DNA from: Nitrospirota bacterium
GTDB taxonomy: Bacteria; Nitrospirota; 9FT-COMBO-42-15; HDB-SIOI813
Assembly (NCBI GenBank): GCA_020846775.1
Contig: JADLDG010000050.1
Span: 1-52,912, forward strand
Length of the DNA stretch: 52,912 nt
Direction: 5' to 3'
The notes under the pieces are model-generated. The model ran no database searches. It saw nothing but the letters and a program-made list of their open reading frames with translations, and had not been told where the DNA came from. The position numbers and the translations under genes were made by a program. Positions 1 to 8,033 of the stretch are shown here, piece by piece (position 1 is the stretch's first letter; the number at the start of each line of letters is the position of its first letter).

Positions 1-419
1 GCCTCATCAAGCCTTTCATGAGCAGTCTTAATTGAAAGCTCGATATCCTTTGGTAAATCTGTACTCTTCAGGCTCATCATGTATGCTGCCAATGCCCCTG
101 ACTCCGGCTCAAGGAGGTCAATCTTAGGCATTATAGAGCCTGGTACAACCGATGATGGGTCATTAAAATGACTTAGATGCCATTTAACATCATGAGAGAT
201 TACATTTCCTTCGTTTGTCAGATCAGGGCCAAGTTCTCCACCAGCGCCATCTATCTTGTGACAATTGGCACAACCTTTTCTTTCATATACCTCTTTTCCG
301 ATTGATATCAGCTCATCCAAATTCAAGGTTTTTGTATATGCTGTATCACTGAATATGATAAACAGAGAAATGAAGACAAATAGAAAGCGGAGAATACCTG
401 TAAATTTACAGGCATCCAT
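1..419 (-). CDS. c-type cytochrome, 3' end cut by the window edge
   Basis: The first 139 residues are visible. An N-terminal hydrophobic stretch (residues about 10-27) looks like a signal peptide or anchor. It is followed by a single haem-binding CANCH motif (C50, C53, H54), and an IMPK segment offers M97 as the likely distal haem ligand. This is the class I monohaem cytochrome c pattern, so the protein should sit on the periplasmic side and carry electrons. Its ATG overlaps the TAA of the preceding CBS/cytochrome b gene by one base (TAATG), so the two are probably translationally coupled parts of a quinol-oxidising bc-type complex. The C-terminus lies beyond position 1, so further haem sites cannot be excluded. 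Confidence 0.85.
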   Translation of the reverse strand, partial: MDACKFTGILRFLFVFISLFIIFSDTAYTKTLNLDELISIGKEVYERKGCANCHKIDGAGGELGPDLTNEGNVISHDVKWHLSHFNDPSSVVPGSIMPKIDLLEPESGALAAYMMSLKSTDLPKDIELSIKTAHERLDE

Positions 420-1204
420 TATGAAATATGTCCCCATACAGTAAACAGGATGAATATCAATGTGCAGCATATCCCAAGCGCTATTGCCACAGGCCTTTTC
501 CTGTAAGCCCTCTCAGGATTCCTGTCTATAAAAGGGATAGCATAAAGAAGGAACACAAAGGCTATCTCAAGAACCACTCCTATTGCCTTTGGCGCCCAGT
601 CGCCTAAGAACCTCAGTATATCCGCAACCTTCAGGAGCTGGTAAGCGGCAAGAAAGAACCATTCCGGTTTAATATGTTCCGGGGTAGCAAGCGGATCAGC
701 CTTTGGAAACATTGGTGCGGGTGACAACAGTGTAAGAAAAGCGAGCAGGCCAATCATAAGAAACGCCCCTGCTATTTCCTTAAGGGCATGATTAGGCCAG
801 AAGGGTATACTTCCCCCCTCTTCTTCATACACCGGCTCTAAAATATCCCGCGCAGAAATGACTCCTGCAGGCAAACCATCTTCAATGACTACCAAATGCC
901 TGATGTTGTATTGTGTCATCATCTCATTTGCTGTAGCTACCGAGGAATCTGAACTGATGGTGTAGAATGGCGCACTCATCACACTTTCTGCAGGTGTTGT
1001 ATACGGGTCAAGATCACCTGCCAGAACCTTCCTGGTCATATCCACATCGGTAACTATACCTACGAGATCATTATTTTTTCTGACGAGGACGCTCCCGGTC
1101 TTTAACTCCCGCATGATTTTCGTGGCGGCAATTATAGGCTCGTGAGCCTCTACCGCAACTATCTCCCTGCTCATGATCTTTTTTACCGGGATAAGAGGAA
1201 TCAT
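419..1204 (-). CDS. Fusion of a CBS-domain pair with a cytochrome b C-terminal (subunit IV-like) domain
   Basis: Residues 1-125 are two CBS motifs (ending near GIVTDVD and GVISARD), a fold that normally binds adenine nucleotides. Residues 130-261 are a membrane segment with the cytochrome b C-terminal signature: a WPNHALKEIAG entry helix, PEWFF at 180-184 (equivalent of the PEWY motif of the quinol-oxidising site) and about three transmembrane helices. This corresponds to subunit IV (PetD) of b6f-type complexes, where cytochrome b is split. The haem-binding b6 half is not in view. The next gene downstream is a cytochrome c, overlapping by one base. A good RBS (AGAAGGA) precedes the ATG at 1204. 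Joining a nucleotide-sensing CBS module to this subunit is unusual; regulation of quinol oxidation by energy charge would be an inference. Confidence 0.85.
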   Translation of the reverse strand: MIPLIPVKKIMSREIVAVEAHEPIIAATKIMRELKTGSVLVRKNNDLVGIVTDVDMTRKVLAGDLDPYTTPAESVMSAPFYTISSDSSVATANEMMTQYNIRHLVVIEDGLPAGVISARDILEPVYEEEGGSIPFWPNHALKEIAGAFLMIGLLAFLTLLSPAPMFPKADPLATPEHIKPEWFFLAAYQLLKVADILRFLGDWAPKAIGVVLEIAFVFLLYAIPFIDRNPERAYRKRPVAIALGICCTLIFILFTVWGHIS

Positions 1205-1256
1205 GGAATTATATCCTTCTGCAAGGCATCACCAACTGCATATTGGAAAAGAACGT

Positions 1257-2513
1257 CTATGCAGATTTTATATTCTGCTCAGTTGAATATATAAGGATTG
1301 GTTTCGCGCGTCCGGTAATGACATCCTCATTTACTATGCATTCCTGGATGTCTGTCTGCGATGGTATATCATACATCAGCTCAAGCATGACTTCTTCCAG
1401 AATTGCCCGTAATCCGCGCGCCCCGGTCTTTCGTGCAACGGCCTTTTTGGCAATAGCATTCACTGCGCTGTCTGTGAACCGCAAAGTTACCCTTTCTATG
1501 GCAAACAATTTCTGATACTGCCGTATAATCGCATTGCGCGGTTCTGTCAGGACTCTGACTAATGCATTCAGATCTAAATCTTCCAGTGTTGCTATAATAG
1601 GAAGACGGCCTATGAACTCCGGGATCAGGCCAATCTTGAGCAAGTCCTCTGTCTGTACATGTGGAAGTATTTCTCCTGCCCTCATTTCCAGTTTGCTTTT
1701 TACATCAGCGCCAAATCCCAATGCAGACTTTCCAAGCCTGTTCTGTATCGTGCTCTCAAGTCCTACGAATGTGCCGCCGCATATAAATAGAATATTTGTA
1801 GTATCAACCTGAACAAACTCCTGCTGAGGGTGTTTACGTCCTCCCTGCGGCGGAACACTTGCAACAGTACCCTCAATTATCTTGAGCAATGCCTGCTGAA
1901 CGCCTTCGCCTGATACATCCCTTGTGATAGAAGGATTTTCACTCTTTCTGCTGATCTTGTCTATCTCATCTATGTAGACGATACCCCTTTCTGCCCTTTC
2001 GACATCATAGTCCGATGCCTGAAGCAGCCGAAGGATTATGTTCTCTACATCTTCTCCCACATACCCGGCCTCTGTAAGTGTAGTTGCATCAGCGATTGTG
2101 AAAGGAACATCAAGTATCCTTGCAAGAGTCTGAGCCAGCAGTGTCTTGCCTGTACCGGAAGGCCCGATAAGAAGGATGTTCCCCTTGTGAAGCTCGACAT
2201 CGCTCATGATACGCACATCAGCGAAAAGCCTCTTATAATGATTATGAACTGCAACTGAAAGGATTTTCTTTGCCCGGTCCTGGCCTACAACATAATTATC
2301 AAGTATGTCTTTAATCTCTGATGGCTTGGGTAACTTTACCGGTTTCTGTCCCTTATCCTCTTCCCACTCCTCCGAGATAATATCATTGCACAGATCAACA
2401 CACTCATTACAGATAAATACTGTCGGGCCTGCTATAATCTTTTTTACCTCATTCCTGCTCTTTCCGCAGAAAGAACAACGCGCCTCACCTTCTTTTGTCT
2501 TGGACTGACTCAT
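1257..2513 (-). CDS. clpX: ATP-dependent Clp protease ATP-binding subunit ClpX
   Basis: This AAA+ unfoldase recognises tagged proteins and feeds them to ClpP. The N-terminal zinc-binding domain has C13, C16, C35 and C38. Walker A GPSGTGKT is at 117-124, followed by the GYVG pore loop, a Walker B ending in DEIDK, and a sensor-2/C-terminal domain with the GARGLR motif. The length of 418 residues is normal. The ATG follows the clpP stop codon directly with no gap, and tig lies upstream, giving the common tig-clpP-clpX operon. No sign of damage is visible. Confidence 0.98.
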   Translation of the reverse strand: MSQSKTKEGEARCSFCGKSRNEVKKIIAGPTVFICNECVDLCNDIISEEWEEDKGQKPVKLPKPSEIKDILDNYVVGQDRAKKILSVAVHNHYKRLFADVRIMSDVELHKGNILLIGPSGTGKTLLAQTLARILDVPFTIADATTLTEAGYVGEDVENIILRLLQASDYDVERAERGIVYIDEIDKISRKSENPSITRDVSGEGVQQALLKIIEGTVASVPPQGGRKHPQQEFVQVDTTNILFICGGTFVGLESTIQNRLGKSALGFGADVKSKLEMRAGEILPHVQTEDLLKIGLIPEFIGRLPIIATLEDLDLNALVRVLTEPRNAIIRQYQKLFAIERVTLRFTDSAVNAIAKKAVARKTGARGLRAILEEVMLELMYDIPSQTDIQECIVNEDVITGRAKPILIYSTEQNIKSA

Positions 2514-3113
2514 TTATTTATTTGCTCCTTTTGGTGCTCTCTCTTTTAAGACCTCATTGATTATACCATAGCTCTTTGCCTCTTCACCAGACATGAAAAA
2601 ATCCCTTTCCGTATCCTGTCTTATGCGGTCTATAGGCTGACCTGTGTGAAACGAAAGTATATCATTAAGTGATGCCTTCATCCTCAATATCTCTTTTGCA
2701 TGGATTTCAATATCTGTAGCCTGCCCCTGAAATCCACCCATAGGCTGATGTATCATAATACGTGCATTCGGCAATGCATATTTTTTGCCGTTTGCCCCGG
2801 CCGCCAGCAGGAGGGCCCCCATGCTTGATGCCTGCCCTATGCATATCGTTGACACATCAGGTTTTATATATTGCATTGTATCATAGATTGCCAAACCGGC
2901 TGTAACAACACCGCCCGGGCTGTTTATATACAGATGAATATCCTTATCAGGATCATCTGCCTCCAGGAATAAAAGCTGGGCAATAATTACATTGGAAACA
3001 TGATCGTCTATGGCTGATCCGACAAATATGATCCTGTCCTTGAGAAGTCTTGAATAGATATCATAAGACCGCTCTCCCCTGCTCGTCTGCTCTACAACAA
3101 TTGGAACTAACAT
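2514..3113 (-). CDS. clpP: ATP-dependent Clp protease proteolytic subunit ClpP
   Basis: This is the serine peptidase that forms the double heptameric chamber used by ClpX. The catalytic triad is visible as S97 in GQASSMGA, H122 in MIHQP and D171 in the ERDFFMS segment. The length of 199 residues is typical. A strong GGAGGG ribosome-binding site lies about eight bases upstream of the ATG at 3113. The gene lies 16 bases after tig and abuts clpX, so all three are probably co-transcribed. Confidence 0.98.
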   Translation of the reverse strand: MLVPIVVEQTSRGERSYDIYSRLLKDRIIFVGSAIDDHVSNVIIAQLLFLEADDPDKDIHLYINSPGGVVTAGLAIYDTMQYIKPDVSTICIGQASSMGALLLAAGANGKKYALPNARIMIHQPMGGFQGQATDIEIHAKEILRMKASLNDILSFHTGQPIDRIRQDTERDFFMSGEEAKSYGIINEVLKERAPKGANK

Positions 3114-3129
3114 ATAGATTTACCCTCCA

Positions 3130-4362
3130 TTAAACCCATTTGACTTTACTAAGAATTAAGGCAATTACCTTGTCCTCCCGAATCTTGTCCTTTATATTGT
3201 CAATACCGCCTTCTACGGATGTAATATAACGCTTGATTAATGCCTCATCCTGCTGACTTCTTGCGGCCATCCTCTTTATCTCTGCCTCTACATCCTCTTC
3301 AGCGGCATTAATACCCTCAATATCTGCTATCGCAGTAATCAATATATCACTCTTTACAAGCTCTTCTGCATGCGAGGTATATTTCTCTCTGAGGGCCTTT
3401 TCCTCATCAGCTTCAAAAGCATCCTTCTTTCCCATGAATTTCTTAGTCCGAGCGAGAAAATTCTTCATCTCCTTCTCAATTAGAGATGGTGGTATTTCCA
3501 CAGGATTTAACTCAATAAGCTTTTTAATAATGCTCCCCTTGTAACTGGCCTTAAGTTCATCTTCCTTCCGCTCCTTCACCCTTTCTTTCACCTTTTCCAT
3601 CAGTCCGGCAAGAGTCTCCCCCTCACCGGTATCCCTGGCAAGGTCATCATTTATCTCAGGCAGTATCTTCTTCTTTACCTCTGTAATCTTAACCTTAAAA
3701 ATTACATCCCCTTCCGGTATTCTAATCTCTTGTTCTTCGCCCAGGTGTGCCCCCAAAAGACCGCTGTCTATCTCAGGCGCCACCATTTCTGCCCCTGTTT
3801 GAAACTCAACACCTTCTTTCTTGAGTTCTTTAACCTGCTTTCCTCCGGCAAACCCTTCATAATCTACCCGGAGATAATCCCCTTTAACAATGGCATGCGT
3901 CTCATCGCAGACCTCTAACTGGGCATTCTTCTCCCTTATTTCCTCAATCCCCGCCGCAATTTCTTCATCAGATACTGTTACGTCTTCTTTTTTCAGTTCT
4001 ACACCAGCGTAATCAACGCTCTCTATCTTCGGACTGATCTCGACCGTTGCAGTAAAACTAAGCGGACTTCCTTTACTTACTTCAACATTCTCTATTTGCG
4101 GCATATCAACCGGTGTAAGCCCGCTGTCTTTAATCGCCTTATAATAGTATTCAGGGACAAGCTTTTTTATTATATCTGACTCTATGTCATCTTTATATCT
4201 GCGCTCTATAACATTCAGCGGCAACTTACCCTTTCTGAACCCGGGCACCTTTGCATTCTTACGCACATTCTCATATGCCTCTGAATACTCTTTTGACACT
4301 ATATCTGACGGCACTTCAATCTTAATTATCCGTTTAACTTTTGAGACTTCTTCTATATCCAT
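3130..4362 (-). CDS. tig: Trigger factor, ribosome-associated chaperone and prolyl isomerase
   Basis: The N-terminal ribosome-binding domain carries the GFRKGKLP signature that docks beside the exit tunnel. A PPIase (FKBP-like) domain follows in the middle (roughly residues 150-235), and then the long helical C-terminal substrate-binding domain. Two nearby ATGs exist, at 4368 and 4362. The CGGAG Shine-Dalgarno directly abuts the first, which leaves six bases to the second, so 4362 is preferred (410 residues). The gene heads the tig-clpP-clpX operon, and a tRNA gene lies upstream. Confidence 0.96.
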   Translation of the reverse strand: MDIEEVSKVKRIIKIEVPSDIVSKEYSEAYENVRKNAKVPGFRKGKLPLNVIERRYKDDIESDIIKKLVPEYYYKAIKDSGLTPVDMPQIENVEVSKGSPLSFTATVEISPKIESVDYAGVELKKEDVTVSDEEIAAGIEEIREKNAQLEVCDETHAIVKGDYLRVDYEGFAGGKQVKELKKEGVEFQTGAEMVAPEIDSGLLGAHLGEEQEIRIPEGDVIFKVKITEVKKKILPEINDDLARDTGEGETLAGLMEKVKERVKERKEDELKASYKGSIIKKLIELNPVEIPPSLIEKEMKNFLARTKKFMGKKDAFEADEEKALREKYTSHAEELVKSDILITAIADIEGINAAEEDVEAEIKRMAARSQQDEALIKRYITSVEGGIDNIKDKIREDKVIALILSKVKWV

Positions 4363-4443
4363 CTTCATCTCCGATTCTTTCCTCTCTATTTTAATGTTTT
4401 TTGCCTATTAAGCCTGTTTAATAAATCAGTCCATTCTTTCTTA

Positions 4444-4526
4444 TGGTGCGAGAGGGGGGAGTTGAACCCCCATGGTTGCCCGCTGGATCCTAAGTCCAGT
4501 GCGTCTGCCAGTTCCGCCACTCTCGC
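4444..4526 (-). tRNA. tRNA-Leu (anticodon UAG)
   Basis: On the minus strand a full class II tRNA folds by eye. The acceptor stem GCGAGAG pairs with CTCTCGC, a D-arm follows, and the anticodon stem CTGGA/TCCAG encloses the loop CTTAGGA with anticodon TAG. A long variable arm and the T-arm GGGGG-TTCAACT-CCCCC complete it. The discriminator base is A and the 3' CCA is encoded. The long variable arm, the discriminator A and the anticodon all fit leucine. Confidence 0.95.
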
Positions 4527-4960
4527 GCGATTGTGTTGAAAAACGCCGGGTACCCATTGCTGCTAAGCAAATGCAATGGGTGGTGCGGCGTCAGGAGTAA
4601 TAATTTGAGCTTCAACGTACAACCCAGTACGCCCTCAGCTCAAATTATTACTCCTTCCTTGCACCTGGTCATTTTTGAACACAATCGCGATGCAGGTCAA
4701 TTTTGAGTTTCAACGTACAACACAGTACGCCTCGGCTCAAATTTACTTCCCTTCCTTGCATCTGGTCATTTTTGAGCACAATAGCAATTCCTGACTCTCT
4801 TTGAGCAAAATCGCGGTACATAAGTTGCGTCTGAACCTCTTTAACACAATCGCGGTGATAGAGAATTTTTTGCAACATTCTAATTCTTGCTTGAGAAAAT
4901 CGTTATACAGGGACTGCGTCTGAGTAACAGTTTCCAAGCTAATTTACTTGATAATAGCTG
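4527..4960. repeat. 434-base gene-free spacer with degenerate direct repeats
   Basis: No protein gene is supported here. Two imperfect copies of a roughly 90-base unit start near 4605 and 4701; both run from TTTGAG through CAACGTACAAC and CAGTACG to CTTCCTTGCA and TCTGGTCATTTTTGA. Further down, a shorter motif of the form TTGAGCAAAATCGCGGTACA recurs in diverged form near 4674, 4771, 4799, 4839 and 4891, twice followed by TGCGTCTGA. Units are unevenly spaced and diverged, so this is a decayed repeat field and not a CRISPR array. Confidence 0.6.
4593..4655. repeat. Long perfect inverted repeat with a nested inner stem
   Basis: The arms at 4593-4611 and 4637-4655 are perfect 19-base reverse complements (AGGAGTAATAATTTGAGCT and its complement). 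The 25-base spacer itself holds CGTAC...GTACG, so the whole unit can extrude as a two-tier hairpin. It lies upstream of the tRNA-Leu gene and 300 bases upstream of the transporter gene. There is no T-run, so it resembles a small palindromic repeat or MITE-like remnant more than a terminator. Confidence 0.7.
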
Positions 4961-4977
4961 ATGTTGTCAAGTATAAT
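4948..4977 (+). promoter_or_regulatory. Sigma70-like promoter for the SLC13 transporter gene
   Basis: TTGATA (4948-4953) and a perfect TATAAT (4972-4977) are 18 bases apart. Transcription would begin seven to eight bases past the -10 box, at about 4984-4986, exactly on the ATG at 4985. That would make a leaderless mRNA, and no Shine-Dalgarno sequence precedes any of the candidate starts, which agrees with this reading. Confidence 0.5.
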
Positions 4978-4984
4978 GCCTTCC

Positions 4985-6760
4985 ATGCCTGATGTGAATA
5001 TTATAATCACCCTCTTGATAATACTCTTTGCCATAGTTCTGTTTGCAATCGAAATTGTGCCTGTAGATGTCATTTCTGTAATTGTGGTACTTGCACTCAT
5101 TTATTTCAAATTACTGTCGCCTGATCAGGCATTTACTGGATTCAGCAATTCAGCCCTCGTTATGATAGGAAGCGTCCTCATCATGACGACCGCTCTGGTT
5201 AAAAGTGGTGTTGCGGACAAGATAGCTCATTTCATTTTAAAGTGGTCGGGACAGAGTTCAATACGTCTTTTCTGCACATTTCTCATAACTGTCGGGATTA
5301 TATCATCATTTATTAATAATGTGGCAGCAGTCGCCATACTGTTGCCTTCTACGGTCAGTATAGCAAAGGCAGCCAAGATCAATTCATCAAAGCTTCTCAT
5401 GCCATTGGCCTTCGGGTCAATGATGGGAGGGATGTGCACACTTATAGGTACATCTACAAATATTGCAGTTTCCGGGGCATTGCCTAACTACGATATGTCC
5501 TCTTTTTCAATGTTTGAGATAACCCCTATCGGTCTGATTGTATTCTTTGGTGGATTACTCTTTTTTATGACTCTTGGATACTTTCTTTTGCCTGCCAAAG
5601 ACAAAGATGAAGTAATTGAAGACTATGGAATTCGTGAATACCTTTCAGAACTCAAGATATTGCCATCTTCTCCTCTTGTAGGTGAAAAGGTATCTGAACG
5701 TGTCTTTGGAAACATGCAGGACCTGTCAATAGTAGGCATCTACCGTAAGGGGAATAATATCTATATCCCGGGAGATCATTTTACTATAGAATCCGGCGAT
5801 TCATTTCTCGTAGTAGGTGGTATTGAAAACCTGGCGAGGGCGGGCCAGACAGATGGGATAGAAATAAAGTCAGGGTATAAACACATTGACAAAGACCTGG
5901 AACCAGGTGATGTGCGTATGGCTGAAGCAGTAATTGCCCCTGATTCAATCCTTGAGGGTAAGACATTGAAAGATGTTAATTTCAGGCACACCTATGGCCT
6001 GTCTGCGATAGCACTTTACCGGCACAGTATATGCCTTCGAGAAAAAGTCGGCCGTATCCCCCTTCGTGTGGGGGATGTCCTCTTACTTCAGGGGGAAATA
6101 GACCGTATAGATGCACTGGGTGAGATATTAAAGCTGATCATAATGGGGGACGTAACACCTGAACGGTTCAGGACAAAGAAGGCAGGAATAGCAACCATCA
6201 TCTTTCTTGCGAGCATTATTGCAGGCGTAACCGGTTTAGTTCCAATAGCGGTTTCCTTTCTGACCGGTGCAGCGCTGATGGTCCTGAGCAAGTGCCTTTA
6301 TGCAGAGGAGGTATACAAATCAGTAAACTGGCACATCCTCATTTTAATAGGAGGGATGATATCCCTTGGACTTGCAGTTGAACAGACCGGCACAGCACAA
6401 TTTCTTGCAAACCTTATAACAGATGCAACAGCAAGTTATGGTATTCATGCATTGCTTGGCAGTTTCTTTATCCTCACAGTATTACTGACACAGCCAATGT
6501 CTAACGTAGCTGCGGCACTCCTTATCCTGCCTATCGCCATTCATACTGCGCAGGGTCTCGGGGTTAATCCAAGGACTTTTGTGATGACGATCACAATTGC
6601 TGCATCTTGCTCTTTTATGACCCCCTTTGAACCGGCGGCTGTCCTTGTCTATGGCACTGGCAGGTACCGTTTTATTGATTTTATCCGGGTTGGTCTTCCC
6701 CTGACAATAGTGGTATTTATTATATCAATGCTCATAATACCAGTCTTATGGCCGCTGTAG
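4985..6760 (+). CDS. SLC13/DASS-type anion permease with two TrkA_C domains
   Basis: This is an integral membrane transporter of the divalent-anion/Na+ symporter superfamily. An N-terminal membrane half (to about residue 200) carries the conserved NNVAAVAILLP and IGTSTNIAVSG segments. Two cytoplasmic TrkA_C (RCK_C) domains follow in the middle, about residues 215-400, each ending in a GDxLLV/L strand. A second membrane half has the QPMSNVAAALLILP repeat motif. The substrate cannot be told; sulfate or a dicarboxylate is usual for the family. Upstream ATGs at 4961 and 4976 are in frame, but they lie at or before the predicted transcription start, so 4985 is chosen. The gene stands alone between the repeat field and a LysM gene. 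Confidence 0.85.
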   Translation: MPDVNIIITLLIILFAIVLFAIEIVPVDVISVIVVLALIYFKLLSPDQAFTGFSNSALVMIGSVLIMTTALVKSGVADKIAHFILKWSGQSSIRLFCTFLITVGIISSFINNVAAVAILLPSTVSIAKAAKINSSKLLMPLAFGSMMGGMCTLIGTSTNIAVSGALPNYDMSSFSMFEITPIGLIVFFGGLLFFMTLGYFLLPAKDKDEVIEDYGIREYLSELKILPSSPLVGEKVSERVFGNMQDLSIVGIYRKGNNIYIPGDHFTIESGDSFLVVGGIENLARAGQTDGIEIKSGYKHIDKDLEPGDVRMAEAVIAPDSILEGKTLKDVNFRHTYGLSAIALYRHSICLREKVGRIPLRVGDVLLLQGEIDRIDALGEILKLIIMGDVTPERFRTKKAGIATIIFLASIIAGVTGLVPIAVSFLTGAALMVLSKCLYAEEVYKSVNWHILILIGGMISLGLAVEQTGTAQFLANLITDATASYGIHALLGSFFILTVLLTQPMSNVAAALLILPIAIHTAQGLGVNPRTFVMTITIAASCSFMTPFEPAAVLVYGTGRYRFIDFIRVGLPLTIVVFIISMLIIPVLWPL

Positions 6761-6808
6761 CAGAAACAAAAATGACGAATGTATTAAGGTGTTTAATTTA
6801 AAATGTTA

Positions 6809-6837
6809 TTGACAAACGTGGTTCTCTTTGATACACC
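6809..6837 (+). promoter_or_regulatory. Possible sigma70 promoter upstream of the LysM gene
   Basis: A consensus TTGACA (6809-6814) is followed after 17 bases by TACACC (6832-6837), a weak -10 box. The start codon at 6863 has a good RBS (AAAGGAGA) in between. The -35 box is convincing; the -10 is not. Confidence 0.4.
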
Positions 6838-6862
6838 CTTTACTTAAAGGTAAAGGAGATAT

Positions 6863-7960
6863 ATGCAAATAAAAAAATCGCTAAGCATTATCATGCTGAC
6901 AGGTATTCTGATTTTAAACGCATCACCCTACAGCTTCAGCCAGTATTCAGATGCAGCCGGTAAAAAACAATTACAAGATGGAAATACGACCGATTATACG
7001 ATAAAAAAAGGCGATACACTCTGGGACATATCAGAGGAATTTCTTAAGGACCCGTTCCTTTGGCCTGATATTTGGGAGAACAATAAATATATCAGGAACC
7101 CTGATCTTATTTTCCCCGGCGATAAGTTGTCCATACCATCTGATATCCTTTCCAAACCAGAAAGAGGACCAGAAGCTGCTCCTGTTCCGGCATCTGAAGC
7201 TACCACCCCCGAACAGGAGGCAATTCCGGCCGCTGAAGAGCCTTCTCATGTCTCAACACCTTCGGTGGAATCACAACCCAAAAGGTCTCCTGCCCCTGCA
7301 TCACCACCTGTTGTAAAGCCGGCAATATCAACCGATACAATTGAGTCCGGCGGGTATATCATAAACAAGATTGACAGCTATGGAGTATTGACAGGATCAA
7401 GAGAAGGCAGGACTATCTTTGCCGATGGCGACAGCGTTAACATCTCACTGGCAAAAGGTTTTGCTAACAAGGTATCTGTTGGAGAAAAACTTACGATCTT
7501 CAGGACATCCGGACCTGTTATCCATCCAGCTACGAAGAAAAAGGCAGGTTTTCTTTTTATTCCCATAGGAGTGATTGAGATTAACAGGGTGCAGGGCAAC
7601 GATGCCTCAGGAGAGATTATCAGAACGTACAACTATGCCTCGACTGGTGACCAGATACAACCGTACATTCCCGCTCATCCGGTTCAGGAAATAAGAAGGT
7701 CTGCAACACAGATTCAAGGATATATCATAGAAACACGGGAAGGATTAACATTAAATGCCAAGTACAGTATCGTATACATAGACAAAGGCGCTGCAGATGG
7801 TATTACTCCGGGAACGATTATATATGTAATCAAAGAAAGAAATGATGTTATTGGTGAACTGCAGGTAGTTTCTGTACAGGATAAAACATCCACCGCCATG
7901 GTCACAAGAAGCTCTGAAACTTTTGGAACCGGAAGCAAGGTTACTACAATCATAAAATAA
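6863..7960 (+). CDS. Exported LysM-domain protein
   Basis: A signal peptide (residues 1-27, KKSLSIIM then a hydrophobic core ending in SFS) directs export. A LysM peptidoglycan-binding domain follows (residues about 45-92: YTIKKGDTLWDIS ... NPDLIFPGDKLSIP). A Pro/Ala/Glu-rich linker at about 98-152 leads to a C-terminal region of about 210 residues with two weakly similar beta-rich parts (GEKLTIFR and GTIIYVIKE segments). The protein probably sits in the periplasm bound to the cell wall; no catalytic domain is seen. The RBS AAAGGAGA is strong. Similar LysM proteins occur next to dprA in some Nitrospirota-like genomes (from memory, unverified). Confidence 0.85.
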   Translation: MQIKKSLSIIMLTGILILNASPYSFSQYSDAAGKKQLQDGNTTDYTIKKGDTLWDISEEFLKDPFLWPDIWENNKYIRNPDLIFPGDKLSIPSDILSKPERGPEAAPVPASEATTPEQEAIPAAEEPSHVSTPSVESQPKRSPAPASPPVVKPAISTDTIESGGYIINKIDSYGVLTGSREGRTIFADGDSVNISLAKGFANKVSVGEKLTIFRTSGPVIHPATKKKAGFLFIPIGVIEINRVQGNDASGEIIRTYNYASTGDQIQPYIPAHPVQEIRRSATQIQGYIIETREGLTLNAKYSIVYIDKGAADGITPGTIIYVIKERNDVIGELQVVSVQDKTSTAMVTRSSETFGTGSKVTTIIK

Positions 7961-7976
7961 ATGCCTCTGTATATTT

Positions 7977-8006
7977 GATTCACATGATTGCCTGATCATG
8001 TGAATC
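7977..8006 (+). terminator. Hairpin between the LysM gene and dprA
   Basis: A perfect 12-base stem (GATTCACATGAT / ATCATGTGAATC) encloses the six-base loop TGCCTG 16 bases after the LysM stop codon. No T-tract follows, so it is either a Rho-assisted or processing hairpin, or simply a palindromic spacer. Confidence 0.45.
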
Positions 8007-8033
8007 CCTGGTCCCTTGAACCCTCTATAATTT

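Noticed and set aside
1243-1812. Plus-strand frames opposite clpX
   Set aside because: They are antisense shadows of the intact clpX gene, with no ribosome-binding site or recognisable domain.
4590-4940. Possible CRISPR array upstream of the SLC13 gene
   Set aside because: Units differ in length, spacing and sequence, spacers are not uniform, and no cas genes are nearby.
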